A stretch of DNA of 64,000 nucleotides. It comes from Bin94 sp965215535. GTDB taxonomy: Bacteria > Gemmatimonadota > Gemmatimonadetes > Longimicrobiales > Gaopeijiaceae. The notes under the pieces are model-generated. The model saw nothing but the letters and a program-made list of their open reading frames with translations, was not told the origin of the DNA and made no database searches. The stretch lies in assembly GCA_965215535.1 (NCBI GenBank), contig OZ244063.1:2170001-2234000 (forward strand), written 5' to 3'. Of this stretch, positions 33,154 to 41,767 are shown piece after piece; position 1 is the first letter of the stretch, and each line of letters starts with the position of its first letter. Both the position numbers and the translations under genes were made by a program.

Positions 33154-34499
33154 ATGCATCGCGCGTCCGCATCTCCGGCCTGACCATCGGGGCCTGCTGC
33201 ACATTTCTGCAGATGTGCCTGGGTACGGTGTATGCATGGAGCTTCTTCCAGACCATGCTCGCGCGCCAATATGGCTGGACCAATACACAAACGGTTCTTT
33301 CCTTCAGCATCGCGATCTTCTTCCTGGGCATTTCGGCGGGCTGGGCGGGCCAGTTGCTGCCGCGCGTCGGTCCCCGGCGACTCGCTCTGACCGGAAGCGC
33401 ACTCTTTGCCACCGGGTTCGTGATTGCATCGCTGGCGCTGCAGTTCAACTACATTCCCCTCTTCTACCTTGGCTACGGCGTCATCGGCGGCGCCGGAATC
33501 GGAATGGGATATGTGACGCCGGTGGTGACAGTGGCGAAGTGGTTTCCCCGGACGCGCGGTCTGGCCACCGGCATTGTGGTGATGGGATTCGGGGTGGGCG
33601 CGCTTCTGCTCAGCAAGGTGCTGGCCCCCTTCCTGGTGGCGCGAGCCGACGGTGATCTGACGACGGTCTTTCTCTGGCTGGGGCTGGTTTTTGCGGTCAC
33701 TCTGGTTCCGTGCTGCCTCGCATTGCGAAATCCGAACCCGGAGGAGTCGCGTCTCCTGGGCGGAATGGAGCCGTCCGAATCCTCCCGGTCGGCACGGCGG
33801 AAGGGCGCTGGCGAGCGAGCGATGCATGAAGCCGAATCGGCCCGGCCCTATCTGATGAGCGGTCGTTTTGCGGTCATGTGGCTTGTGTTCTTCTTCAATA
33901 TTGCGGCGGGAATTTCGGTCATCAGCTTTCAATCCGAGCTTCTGCAGGAGGTCTGGGGGCTGGCCGATCCATCGCTCGACCCTGCGGTTCTGGCCGAATA
34001 CGGAGCCACCCTGATTGCGGTCAGCTCAATCTTCAATGGATTGGGGCGCATCTTCTGGGCCTGGCTCTCCGATCGCCTGGGCCGCGTGACCGTTTTCCGC
34101 ATTCTGCTCGCCAGCCAGATGATCGTCTTCGGCATCCTCATGTCCGAAACCAATCCCTGGATCTTCTCGGCGCTGGTCTGCTATGTCCTGCTCTGCTTTG
34201 GCGGCAGCTTCGCAACGATGCCCTCATTTGTGCTGGATGTCTTCGGCCTGGTCAACATGTCGCGCGTCTATGGCACAATTCTTACCGCCTGGGCTGCGGC
34301 GGGCATCTGCGGCCCCCTCTTCGTCGGCTACCTCAAGGATGTCTATCCCGACCGCGCGGTCATGTACTGCTTCCTGAGCGGCATTGTCATCCTTGGCACC
34401 GGCTACGTATTCTCGTTCCTGCTCGACGATGCCCGCATGCGCCTGGGCCGCCCCACGCTGCAACAGACGCTGGACCGATATGGGGTGGTGGCGCGGTAG
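33150..34499 (+). CDS. OFA family MFS transporter (oxalate/formate antiporter type)
   Basis: The product is 449 residues with 12 helices. OFA signatures are present: GTVYAWSFFQTMLARQYGWT in the first loop, GPRRLALTGSALFATGF, GGAGIGMGYVTPVVTVAKWF with PRTRGLATGI, and in the second half GRIFWAWLSDRLGR and FGLVNMSRVYGTILTAWAAA. Known members exchange oxalate/formate or import monocarboxylates such as lactate. A long cytoplasmic loop (about residues 195-230, Arg/Ser-rich) connects the halves. It is translationally coupled to the HAMP sensor, the third member of a binding protein/sensor/transporter set, so it probably transports the ligand sensed by the first two. Confidence 0.92.
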   Translation: MNASRVRISGLTIGACCTFLQMCLGTVYAWSFFQTMLARQYGWTNTQTVLSFSIAIFFLGISAGWAGQLLPRVGPRRLALTGSALFATGFVIASLALQFNYIPLFYLGYGVIGGAGIGMGYVTPVVTVAKWFPRTRGLATGIVVMGFGVGALLLSKVLAPFLVARADGDLTTVFLWLGLVFAVTLVPCCLALRNPNPEESRLLGGMEPSESSRSARRKGAGERAMHEAESARPYLMSGRFAVMWLVFFFNIAAGISVISFQSELLQEVWGLADPSLDPAVLAEYGATLIAVSSIFNGLGRIFWAWLSDRLGRVTVFRILLASQMIVFGILMSETNPWIFSALVCYVLLCFGGSFATMPSFVLDVFGLVNMSRVYGTILTAWAAAGICGPLFVGYLKDVYPDRAVMYCFLSGIVILGTGYVFSFLLDDARMRLGRPTLQQTLDRYGVVAR

Positions 34500-34547
34500 G
34501 AGAAGACAGATGGAGGTTTTCCGCACCGTGTGCCACAGTCGTCCTTT

Positions 34548-34967
34548 CTACATTTCGGGCGCTTCGTCATCCATCTGGCGCTCAAAGGCCTGCCGGATCA
34601 GACCCATGGCGTAGGGAAGATCGCTTTCCCGCTCCAGCCGAAGCTGCACATCGCCATTTCCCCATGTTCCAATACCGGTCACATCTCTTGCCAGTTTCTT
34701 CGGGTCGCGCAGCTCCGAAAATCGCATGTTGAGTGTAAGATTCAGGCCATTGTTCCGAGGAACGACATCCACGAAGTTGGTTTCGGCCTTGAATGCAATA
34801 TAGAGCTTGAGTGGTTGTTCCTCAACGCATGAATGCAGAGCCAGAATCTCCTGGCGCAATTTCTCGAACAGACTACGGGTTTGTGTATCGAGTTTGATCG
34901 AGCGCAGGCAAGACCTGACGATGGCACCTCCAGCGAGAATCGAAGACGCCGCCGATAATCCGCACAA
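34548..34967 (-). pseudogene. DUF5655 domain remnant
   Basis: The last 105 residues give a good DUF5655 match: LFEKLRQEILALHSCVEE, KLYIAFKAETNFVDVVPRN, LNLTLNMRFSELRDPKKLA, DVTGIGTWGNGDVQLRLE. In other genomes this domain often ends larger nuclease-like or DUF4268-type proteins. No ATG fits here: the frame is open to 35051 but overlaps the threonine ammonia-lyase gene, and TTG at 34967 after an AGGAGG is the only reasonable start. The N-terminal part looks unrelated, so it may be a 5'-truncated remnant of a larger defence-type gene. GC content is lower than in its neighbours, consistent with foreign origin. Confidence 0.6.
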
Positions 34968-34989
34968 GGCAACGAGTATCTTTTCCCTC

Positions 34990-36249
34990 CTACCCCACCT
35001 CCTCAACCCGGTGACCCAGTTCGCGCAGATTGGCCACGATTGCGGCCACATGGTCGCGTCCGCGCGATTCGATCTTCATCTCGATGGCGACCTTGCCGAC
35101 TGCAATGTCACCGAATGCGCGCGTATGCTCGATATGGAGAACATTGGCGCCCTCAATGGCCACCACGCCCGTGACTTCGTTGAGGTAGCCGGGGCGGTCG
35201 CGCACCACAACGGAAAGGCTTGCCAGACGGCCATCGGCCCAGAGGCCCCGGTCGATAATGCGCGACAGGATGTTCATGTCGATGTTGCCGCCCGATAGAA
35301 TGCAGACGACCCGCTCGCCCTGCCGGATCGGGAGTTTGTCTTCGAGCAGGGCGGCCACGCCCACCGCGCCCGCGCCTTCGACGACCATCTTTTCGCGCTC
35401 CAGGAGGAAGAAGATGGCGCGGATGATCTCGTCCTCATCGACCAGCACCACATCGTCCACCAGGGTCTGGATGTGGGGAAGGGTGAGGGCGCCAACCTGC
35501 TTGACCACAATTCCGTCGGCCAGGGTGTCGGAGAGTTCGACATGCACAGGGCGGCCCGCCTTAAGTGAATGCACCGTGCCGGGCGAGGAGGCGGCCTCGA
35601 CTCCGTAGATGCGCATGCCGGGGCGCGCGGCCTTCACCGCCGCCGCAATGCCCGAGATCATGCCGCCGCCGCCGATCGGAACCACAATTGCATCCGCATC
35701 GGGAATCTGTTCGACAATCTCAAGGCCCATTGTGCCCTGGCCCGCCATGACCGCCAGATCGTCAAAGGCATGCACAAGGGTCAATCCCTCTTCGTCAACC
35801 AGCCGCTCCACCAGCTCCATGCCATCGGACAGCGTTTCGCCCCGCTGAATGACCCGGGCTCCGCTTGCGCGCGTATTGCTGACCTTGATCAGGGGTGCGG
35901 TGTCGGGCATGACAATTGTACAGGGGATTGCAAGTCGCGCGGCGTGGCGAGCCAGTGCCTGCGCATGATTTCCTGCGCTTCCGGCTACAACTCCGGCCCG
36001 CTTCTGTTCGTCGGTCAGCAGGAGCAGCCGGTTGAGCGATCCGCGATCCTTGAAGGATCCGGTGCGTTGGCGCAGCTCGGCCTTCAGAAAGACGCGACGG
36101 GATGTGATATCGCGAATCGCAAAGGACTCGGGGCAGCCGGTGAGCACAACGTGCCGGGCAATTCGTTCGCGTGCGGCGACGACATCGGCGGCCGTAAGGA
36201 GCGAATCGGAGTTCGGGTGGGTGGCGAGGGCCCGATCCGGCATTGTCAC
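34990..36249 (-). CDS. ilvA: Threonine ammonia-lyase with C-terminal ACT domain
   Basis: The product is 419 residues. PLP-binding Lys67 lies in QRTGSFKDRGSLN; the phosphate loop is VGGG-type in VPIGGGGMISGIAAAVK; the substrate loop AGSAGNHAQALA is present. The last 80 residues form one ACT domain (SVVVRDRPGYLNEVTGVVA). One ACT domain and this length fit the 400-residue IlvA/TdcB-like form found in many non-enteric bacteria, which deaminates threonine to 2-oxobutanoate for isoleucine synthesis. Regulation by the ACT ligand (isoleucine or valine) is likely but not shown. sucA lies directly upstream (6-base gap), so co-transcription is plausible. Confidence 0.93.
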   Translation of the reverse strand: MTMPDRALATHPNSDSLLTAADVVAARERIARHVVLTGCPESFAIRDITSRRVFLKAELRQRTGSFKDRGSLNRLLLLTDEQKRAGVVAGSAGNHAQALARHAARLAIPCTIVMPDTAPLIKVSNTRASGARVIQRGETLSDGMELVERLVDEEGLTLVHAFDDLAVMAGQGTMGLEIVEQIPDADAIVVPIGGGGMISGIAAAVKAARPGMRIYGVEAASSPGTVHSLKAGRPVHVELSDTLADGIVVKQVGALTLPHIQTLVDDVVLVDEDEIIRAIFFLLEREKMVVEGAGAVGVAALLEDKLPIRQGERVVCILSGGNIDMNILSRIIDRGLWADGRLASLSVVVRDRPGYLNEVTGVVAIEGANVLHIEHTRAFGDIAVGKVAIEMKIESRGRDHVAAIVANLRELGHRVEEVG

Positions 36250-36255
36250 GGCGGG

Positions 36256-39114
36256 TTACTCCAGCGCCTTTGCCAAGATCTGCTGCTGGGCCTGAGCATG
36301 GTTGCGCGGGTTGCCCTCGGCGGGGCTGGCCCGTTCGGGGCGCGAAAGATGCTGCAGCCGCACCGTCGCAGGCAGAGTTCCGCGCAGATGAGGCAGAATA
36401 TAGCTGAGCGCACCCATGTTTCGGGGTTCTTCCTGAACCCAGATCACGGTTTCGAGATTGTGATAGCGATCGCAGAGCGTACGGATTGCGTTGCCGGGGA
36501 AGGGGTAGAGAACCTCGACGCGGGCAATTGCGGTTTCGGTTGCCTTCGCACGGGCGTCGGCCGCAGCCAGATCGTAGAAGATCTTGCCGCTGCAGAGAAT
36601 CAGCCGCCGCACCCTCTCCGCGCTCTCGGGCTCCTCTCGCAGCGGATCGTCGAGAATGGGCTGGAAGTTGTTCCCGGCCAGCTCGCTCACCAGCGACCGC
36701 GCCGCCGGCAGCCGCAGCAGACTCTTCGGGGTCATGACGATCAGCGGGCGCTCGGGTTCGCTCCTGGCCTGAAGTCGCAGAAGATGAAAGTATTGTGCAG
36801 GGGTGGATGGATAGACAACCCGCATGTTGTCTTCGGCGCAGAGCTGCAGAAAGCGTTCAAGGCGCGCGCTGGAGTGCTCCGGTCCCTGGCCTTCGTAGCC
36901 GTGCGGCAGCAGCAGGGTGAGGCGCGAACGCTGTCCCCACTTCGACCAGCCGGCCGAGAGAAACTGGTCGATTATGACCTGGGCAACATTGACGAAGTCG
37001 CCGAACTGGGCTTCCCAGAGAACCAGGTCGCGCTCCGATGCAACCGTGGTTCCGTATTCGAAACCGATTGTGGCGGCTTCGGTCAGCGGCGAGTTGTACA
37101 CCTCGAGGCGCGTATCGGTGAGTTGTGCAAGTGGCGTCCAGCGATCTCCACTGCGGGCGTCGTTCAGCACAAGGTGCCGGTGGCTGAAGGTTCCGCGTTC
37201 GCTGTCCTGTCCGGTCAGCCGCACCGGGATTCCATCCAGCAGCAGAGAGCCGATTGCAAGCGCTTCTGCATGGCCCCAGTCAAGATGGGCGTCGGGCCCG
37301 AAGTCGCGTCCCCGCCCCTGCAGTTGACGCACAAGTTTGGGATGAGCGGTGAATTCCTCGGGAATTGTGCTCAGCGCGTCATTGATGCGGGTCAGATTCT
37401 CGAGCGCAACTCCGGTCCTGAGCCGAAAATCCTGGTCCACAGCCGTGTGACTGGGCGCCTTCCAGGCTGGTGCCGACCGGTTTTCGCCCTGGGATCGGCG
37501 ATCCTTGATGCTGCGCAGCTCCTTCGCCACCGCGCTCACCCGTTCGTCCACCTCTGCCGCCGTCAGCAGTCCGCGCCCGACGAGCTCTGCCGCCCATTGC
37601 ATGCGCGCCGTGGGGTGGGTTGCAATTTGATGATAGAGAACAGGTTGTGTATATCCGGGTTCGTCGGCCTCGTTGTGGCCATGGCGTCTGTACCCGATCA
37701 GATCGATCACAACATCGCCCCGGAAGCGCTCGCGGTAGGCCATGGCCAGTTGCACCGCCGCCAGACAGGCATCGGGAGCGTCGGCATTGGCATGAATGAC
37801 GGGAATGCTGTACCCCTTGGCAAGATCGCTGGCGTAGCGGGTCGAGCGGGCGTCATGGGGGTTGGTGGTAAAGCCGACCTGGTTGTTGCCGATGATATGG
37901 ATTGTGCCCCCGACCTCGTATCCGCGGAGCCGCGCCAGATTGAGGGTTTCCGCCACAACTCCCTCGGCTGCAAAGGCGGCGTCGCCATGGATCAGGATGG
38001 GAACCACGCGGGCGCGATCCCGTTTGGTCGCTCCATTGGCGGCCTGTACATGCTGGTGCGCGCGCGCCATTCCCAGAACAACCGGGTTGACGAACTCAAG
38101 ATGGCTGGGATTGGGCGCCATGCTGACCCGCACCGTTCCGCCGTTCTGCAGTTGGTATTCGCCGGTGGCCCCATGGTGATACTTGACATCGCCGGTTCCG
38201 GGATCGGGAATCCAGAGCGCGCTCCCGGGCGAGGCGCCCTCCTCGAACTCGGCCAGGATCTCGGGATACGAGACGCCCAGAATGTGGGTGAGGACATTGA
38301 GGCGTCCGCGGTGCGCCATTCCGATCACAACCTCGACCGCGCCCGCTGCCGCCGCCCGCTCGATCGCCTCGTCGAGCATGGGAATCAGCATGTCGATGCC
38401 CTCGATCGAGAAACGCTTCTGCCCCAGATAGGTGCGGTGCAGGAATTGCTCGAAGCCCTCGACCCGGGTGAGGCGGTCGAGAGTGCGGATGTGGTCGCTG
38501 TCGCTGAAATCGGCAAAGTGCGTGCCGCGCTCCACCTGGTCCCAGAGCCAGGCGACCTTGTCGGGGTCGTCCAGGTGCTCGAACTCGTAGCCGAGATCGC
38601 CGCTGTAGGTCGCCATGAGACGATCGAAGGTGACCGCCACCGGGGCATCGCCGCCCCCCGGAATCAGAGCCGAGGTGGGGATCTTCTCGAGCTCGGCCAT
38701 GGTGGTGCCGAAGTAGGCCGGGTCGAGTTGAGGATGACCGGTGGGTTCGCTTCCCAGGGGATCGAGCCGCGCAGCCTGATGGCCATGGTCGCGGAAGGCC
38801 TGAAGAAGATTGGCGGCCCGCGCCACCAGGGGCAGAAGGCGTTGCAGCGATTCGGTCGAAACCGCATCTGCCGATGGGGATGCCGGGGGAGGGGCAGCGG
38901 GAAGGCGCTCGGGGGCGGGGCTTGCTCCGGCGAAGGGTGGGGTGCCATTGCGGGCGGGGCTGCGATCGGGAATGATCAGCCCGGCGTCGGCCAGGGAGCC
39001 GCTCTCGAAGATGTCTCGCCACTGGCGCGGCACCGCATCCGGGTTGCGCCTGAAGTCATCGTAGAGCGCCTGCACGTAGGCGGCGTTCAGGCTGTCGAAT
39101 CTGGAGCTGCTCAT
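36256..39114 (-). CDS. sucA: 2-oxoglutarate dehydrogenase E1 component
   Basis: The product is 952 residues, the expected size. Starts MSSSRFDSLNAAYVQALYDD, the E1o N-terminal segment that binds E2/E3. Key sites: the ThDP region HGDAAFAAEGVVAETLNLAR with GDAAFAAEG, then NNQVGFTTNP, IGYRRHGHNEADEPGYTQP (substrate and Mg2+ site), and in the C-terminal half FEYGTTVASERDLVLWEAQF and LLPHGYEGQGPEHSSARLER. It decarboxylates 2-oxoglutarate and reductively succinylates lipoate of SucB. No sucB or lpd is in the window. An alternative ATG 12 bases upstream (MRAP) exists. Divergently transcribed from pgeF. Confidence 0.96.
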   Translation of the reverse strand: MSSSRFDSLNAAYVQALYDDFRRNPDAVPRQWRDIFESGSLADAGLIIPDRSPARNGTPPFAGASPAPERLPAAPPPASPSADAVSTESLQRLLPLVARAANLLQAFRDHGHQAARLDPLGSEPTGHPQLDPAYFGTTMAELEKIPTSALIPGGGDAPVAVTFDRLMATYSGDLGYEFEHLDDPDKVAWLWDQVERGTHFADFSDSDHIRTLDRLTRVEGFEQFLHRTYLGQKRFSIEGIDMLIPMLDEAIERAAAAGAVEVVIGMAHRGRLNVLTHILGVSYPEILAEFEEGASPGSALWIPDPGTGDVKYHHGATGEYQLQNGGTVRVSMAPNPSHLEFVNPVVLGMARAHQHVQAANGATKRDRARVVPILIHGDAAFAAEGVVAETLNLARLRGYEVGGTIHIIGNNQVGFTTNPHDARSTRYASDLAKGYSIPVIHANADAPDACLAAVQLAMAYRERFRGDVVIDLIGYRRHGHNEADEPGYTQPVLYHQIATHPTARMQWAAELVGRGLLTAAEVDERVSAVAKELRSIKDRRSQGENRSAPAWKAPSHTAVDQDFRLRTGVALENLTRINDALSTIPEEFTAHPKLVRQLQGRGRDFGPDAHLDWGHAEALAIGSLLLDGIPVRLTGQDSERGTFSHRHLVLNDARSGDRWTPLAQLTDTRLEVYNSPLTEAATIGFEYGTTVASERDLVLWEAQFGDFVNVAQVIIDQFLSAGWSKWGQRSRLTLLLPHGYEGQGPEHSSARLERFLQLCAEDNMRVVYPSTPAQYFHLLRLQARSEPERPLIVMTPKSLLRLPAARSLVSELAGNNFQPILDDPLREEPESAERVRRLILCSGKIFYDLAAADARAKATETAIARVEVLYPFPGNAIRTLCDRYHNLETVIWVQEEPRNMGALSYILPHLRGTLPATVRLQHLSRPERASPAEGNPRNHAQAQQQILAKALE

Positions 39115-39166
39115 GGTGCGCGCATGACGCCTTGGGTTGACGGGGGAAGAGAGTGTCGCCCGATTG

Positions 39167-39207
39167 GACAATTGAGTCCCGTTGCCCGACAATTTAGCCC
39201 CTTGCCC
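39167..39207. repeat. Tandem 20-21-bp direct repeat in the sucA/pgeF divergent region
   Basis: GACAATTGAGTCCCGTTGCCC (39167-39187) is followed directly by GACAATTTAGCCCCTTGCCC (39188-39207). The AT-rich cores look like promoter or operator elements. On the minus strand the second copy reads GGCTAAATTGTCGGG, close to GGCTAAATTATAAGGG upstream of the acyl-CoA dehydrogenase. Confidence 0.45.
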
Positions 39208-39233
39208 GCCGATTTGGAACGACTTCGAGAGGA

Positions 39234-39956
39234 ATGGATCTTCTGCGCGCAACACCGGTGCCGGGATGGGAGCGCACCCTTCCCTGGCTTTGGGCCCGAA
39301 CGACCTGGCGCACCGGGGCGCCCCCGGGACAGTCGCCCGCACCGGCAATCGTGGCCATGGAGCCCGGGATCGGGGCCGGGGCGTTGGAGCCAGAGGGATG
39401 GAAGACGGTGGTGCGCAGTCGGCAGCTGCACGGCGCACTCTGTCATGTGCATGGAGAGCTGCCTGCGGGCGAAGAGATGGCGGCCGATGGCGATGGCCAC
39501 GCAACCGGCGAGCCGGGAGTTCTGCTGGCGATTACCCTGGCGGATTGCGTGCCGGTCTTTGTCGCCGACCCGGTGAACCGCGCCGTGGGACTTCTGCATG
39601 CGGGGTGGCGGGGTACTGCGGCCGGGGTCGTCGAGGAAGGACTGGAGGCCATGCGACGCGCCTTCGGGAGCGTGGCCGCCGAGCTGCACCTTCACCTGGG
39701 CCCTTCGATCTGCGGTGGCTGCTACGAGGTAGGCCCCGAGGTCTTCGTTGCCCTGGGCGAGCCCCCGCCTCCCCGCTCCCGTCCCCTGGATCTGCGCCGC
39801 ATCATCGGCCGTCGCGCCCTCGCCGCCGGGGTCGCCCCCACCCGTCTCACGACCAGCGCCGAGTGTACCCTCTGCAGTCGGGAGCGCTACTATTCGCACC
39901 GGGGCGGCGACCGCGGTCGCCACCTGGCTCTGATCGGAGTTCTGCCCGCACGATGA
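39234..39956 (+). CDS. pgeF: Peptidoglycan editing factor PgeF (laccase-domain protein)
   Basis: The product is 240 residues. The family's zinc/active-site residues are visible: RSRQLHGALCHVHGE (His), LAITLADCVPVFVADPVNRA (Cys), LLHAGWRGTAAGVVEEGLEA (His), and GPSICGGCYEVGPEV. These form the YfiH/PgeF site. It hydrolyses misincorporated L-Ser from UDP-MurNAc-type precursors, or acts as a multicopper oxidase-like protein, depending on the study. The stop overlaps the next ATG (ATGA), so it is coupled to a glycosyltransferase, placing both in envelope synthesis. Confidence 0.92.
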   Translation: MDLLRATPVPGWERTLPWLWARTTWRTGAPPGQSPAPAIVAMEPGIGAGALEPEGWKTVVRSRQLHGALCHVHGELPAGEEMAADGDGHATGEPGVLLAITLADCVPVFVADPVNRAVGLLHAGWRGTAAGVVEEGLEAMRRAFGSVAAELHLHLGPSICGGCYEVGPEVFVALGEPPPPRSRPLDLRRIIGRRALAAGVAPTRLTTSAECTLCSRERYYSHRGGDRGRHLALIGVLPAR

Positions 39957-41767
39957 TCCTCTCTCCCCTGATTGCCTGGACCCTGGTCGGGCTGCATGCT
40001 CTGATCCTTGCGCTGCTGGTGCCCTTTGCACTTCACCGTCTCCGTCTGGTGATGCATGCTCGGCGCGCCCCCTCTGCGCCTCTGCCAACCTGCCCCCGCG
40101 CCTCCCTTCCCGCGTGCGCTTCGCCCCGCGTCACCATTCAGCTTCCGCTTCACAACGAGCGCCATGTGGTTGAGCGCCTGATTGATTCGGTCTGCCGCCT
40201 GGAGCATCCGCCGGGCCGCCTCCAGATCCAGGTCCTCGACGACTCGACCGACGACACCACCGCCCTGGCCGAGCGCCGGGCCCGTCTCTGGCGCCGACGA
40301 GGGGTCGAGATCGCGGTTCTGCACCGCACTGCCCGCACCGGCTACAAGGCGGGAGCGCTGGCGGCGGGACTTGAGGCCGCAACCGGCGAGTTCATTCTGA
40401 TTCTCGATGCCGACTTCCTGCCGCAGCCGACGCTGCTGCGCGATCTGCTCGTCTCGATGGACGACCCCGCCGTGGGCATGGTGCAGGCGCGCTGGGATCA
40501 TCTGAATGCGCACGCTTCCTGGCTGACCCGCGCCCAGGCGCTCCTTCTCGATGGCCACTTCCTGGTGGAGCAGCGAGGGCGCGACCGCAGCGGCCTCTTC
40601 TTCAACTTCAATGGCACGGCGGGTCTCTGGCGGCGGCGTGCGCTGGTCGAGGCGGGCGGCTGGCAATCCGACACCCTGACCGAGGACCTGGATATCAGCT
40701 ACCGCGCGCAACTGGCGGGATGGCGATTCGCGATGCGCGACGATGTGGGGGTGGCGGCCGAGCTTCCGGGTACGCGGGGGGCCTTTCTGGTTCAGCAACG
40801 CCGCTGGGCGCAGGGCGGAGTGCAGACGGCGCGCAAGATTCTTCCGCAGGTGTTGCGCAGTCGCCTGCCCTGGGCCCTGAAGCGTGAGGCCCTCTACCAC
40901 CTGTGCGGTCATCTGACCCACCCGCTGACCCTCGCCCTGTCGCTTCTCATTGTTCCGGCGGCGATGGCGCGCGAGGCTCTCGCCTGGGGTGCGCTCTGGT
41001 GGCTCGACCTGCTGATCTTCCTTTTGGCGACCCTTCCCTTTGCGATCTTCTATCGCGAGGCGGCCCGGCGGCGAAATCTGATCGAGAGAATGGCCGCGGG
41101 CGAGGGGTCAGTCTGTGCCCCGGAGCGGTCTGCGAAGCGCCTTGCCAGCCGGGTGTTGCTGACCCTGGCTGTCGGGTGCGGTCTCTCGCTGCAACTCGTG
41201 GGCGCTGCATTGCGCGGCCTGGGTTCTGCACGCGACCCCTTTCGCCGAACGCCCAAGTCGGGAGGCACGGCGCGCTCCAGCTACGAATCCTCCGGGGGCA
41301 CCTTTCCGGGTCGCCGTCTCTCTCTTTGGGCGGCGCTGGCGATGGCTGCTGCTGCGGTGCTGGCGGTGGCGGCCGGTCAGTGGGGGTCGCTTCTCTTTGT
41401 GGCGCTATTCGGCAGTGGCCATCTTCTCTTCGGACGCCTCCGGGGGGCTTCCCGGCTGGCGCACCGCACGCCCGCGCCACGCTCTCCGGGCCGCCGCAAT
41501 CAGCAACGCCCAGACCGGAGCCCAGAGTATCCACCGGATCAGGGCGGGTTGCGGCCAGATCCCGCTCTCCGGGCCGCCGCAATCAGCAACGCCCAGACCG
41601 GAGCCCAGAGTATCCACCGGATCAGGGCGGGTTGCGGCCAGATCCCGCTCTCCAGATACGTGCCCAATCCCCAGTACCCGAGGAATGCGAGGCCGCCTAG
41701 CACGAGGAAGGCGCGACTGCCGCAGAGAGCCGCCATGGGAAGTGTCCAGAGTGTGTACCACGGATGA
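39953..41767 (+). CDS. Polytopic GT2 glycosyltransferase, cellulose-synthase-like
   Basis: The product is 604 residues as the sequence stands. An N-terminal helix (IAWTLVGLHALILALLVPFA) leads to a GT-A domain: VTIQLPLHNERHVVERLIDS, VLDDSTDDT, LILDADFLPQP (DXD), the TEDLDISYRAQLAGWRFA and the QQRRWAQGG motif (QXXRW), diagnostic of processive-type GT2 enzymes. Three to four helices follow (YHLCGHLTHPLTLALSLLIV, LLIFLLATLPFAIFY). The tail after about residue 500 is Arg/Pro-rich, runs through the 83-bp duplication and overlaps the convergent gene by more than 200 bases; with one repeat unit removed it would end at about 41617 in the current numbering minus 83. The true end is therefore doubtful. 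Coupled to pgeF. Confidence 0.88.
   Translation: MILSPLIAWTLVGLHALILALLVPFALHRLRLVMHARRAPSAPLPTCPRASLPACASPRVTIQLPLHNERHVVERLIDSVCRLEHPPGRLQIQVLDDSTDDTTALAERRARLWRRRGVEIAVLHRTARTGYKAGALAAGLEAATGEFILILDADFLPQPTLLRDLLVSMDDPAVGMVQARWDHLNAHASWLTRAQALLLDGHFLVEQRGRDRSGLFFNFNGTAGLWRRRALVEAGGWQSDTLTEDLDISYRAQLAGWRFAMRDDVGVAAELPGTRGAFLVQQRRWAQGGVQTARKILPQVLRSRLPWALKREALYHLCGHLTHPLTLALSLLIVPAAMAREALAWGALWWLDLLIFLLATLPFAIFYREAARRRNLIERMAAGEGSVCAPERSAKRLASRVLLTLAVGCGLSLQLVGAALRGLGSARDPFRRTPKSGGTARSSYESSGGTFPGRRLSLWAALAMAAAAVLAVAAGQWGSLLFVALFGSGHLLFGRLRGASRLAHRTPAPRSPGRRNQQRPDRSPEYPPDQGGLRPDPALRAAAISNAQTGAQSIHRIRAGCGQIPLSRYVPNPQYPRNARPPSTRKARLPQRAAMGSVQSVYHG
41480..41653. repeat. 83-bp tandem duplication, 2.1 copies
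   Basis: Positions 41480-41562 are repeated without visible change at 41563-41645, followed by eight more matching bases (CGCTCTCC). The unit length is not a multiple of three, so both genes that overlap it are shifted in frame. It lies exactly in the 3' overlap of two convergent glycosyltransferase-type genes. Confidence 0.9.

Noticed and set aside
35569..39576. 1335-codon plus-strand open frame
   Set aside because: Antisense to threonine ammonia-lyase and sucA, both with complete active-site motifs on the minus strand. Same explanation as the other long antisense frames (for example 12836-14704 and 15551-17536).
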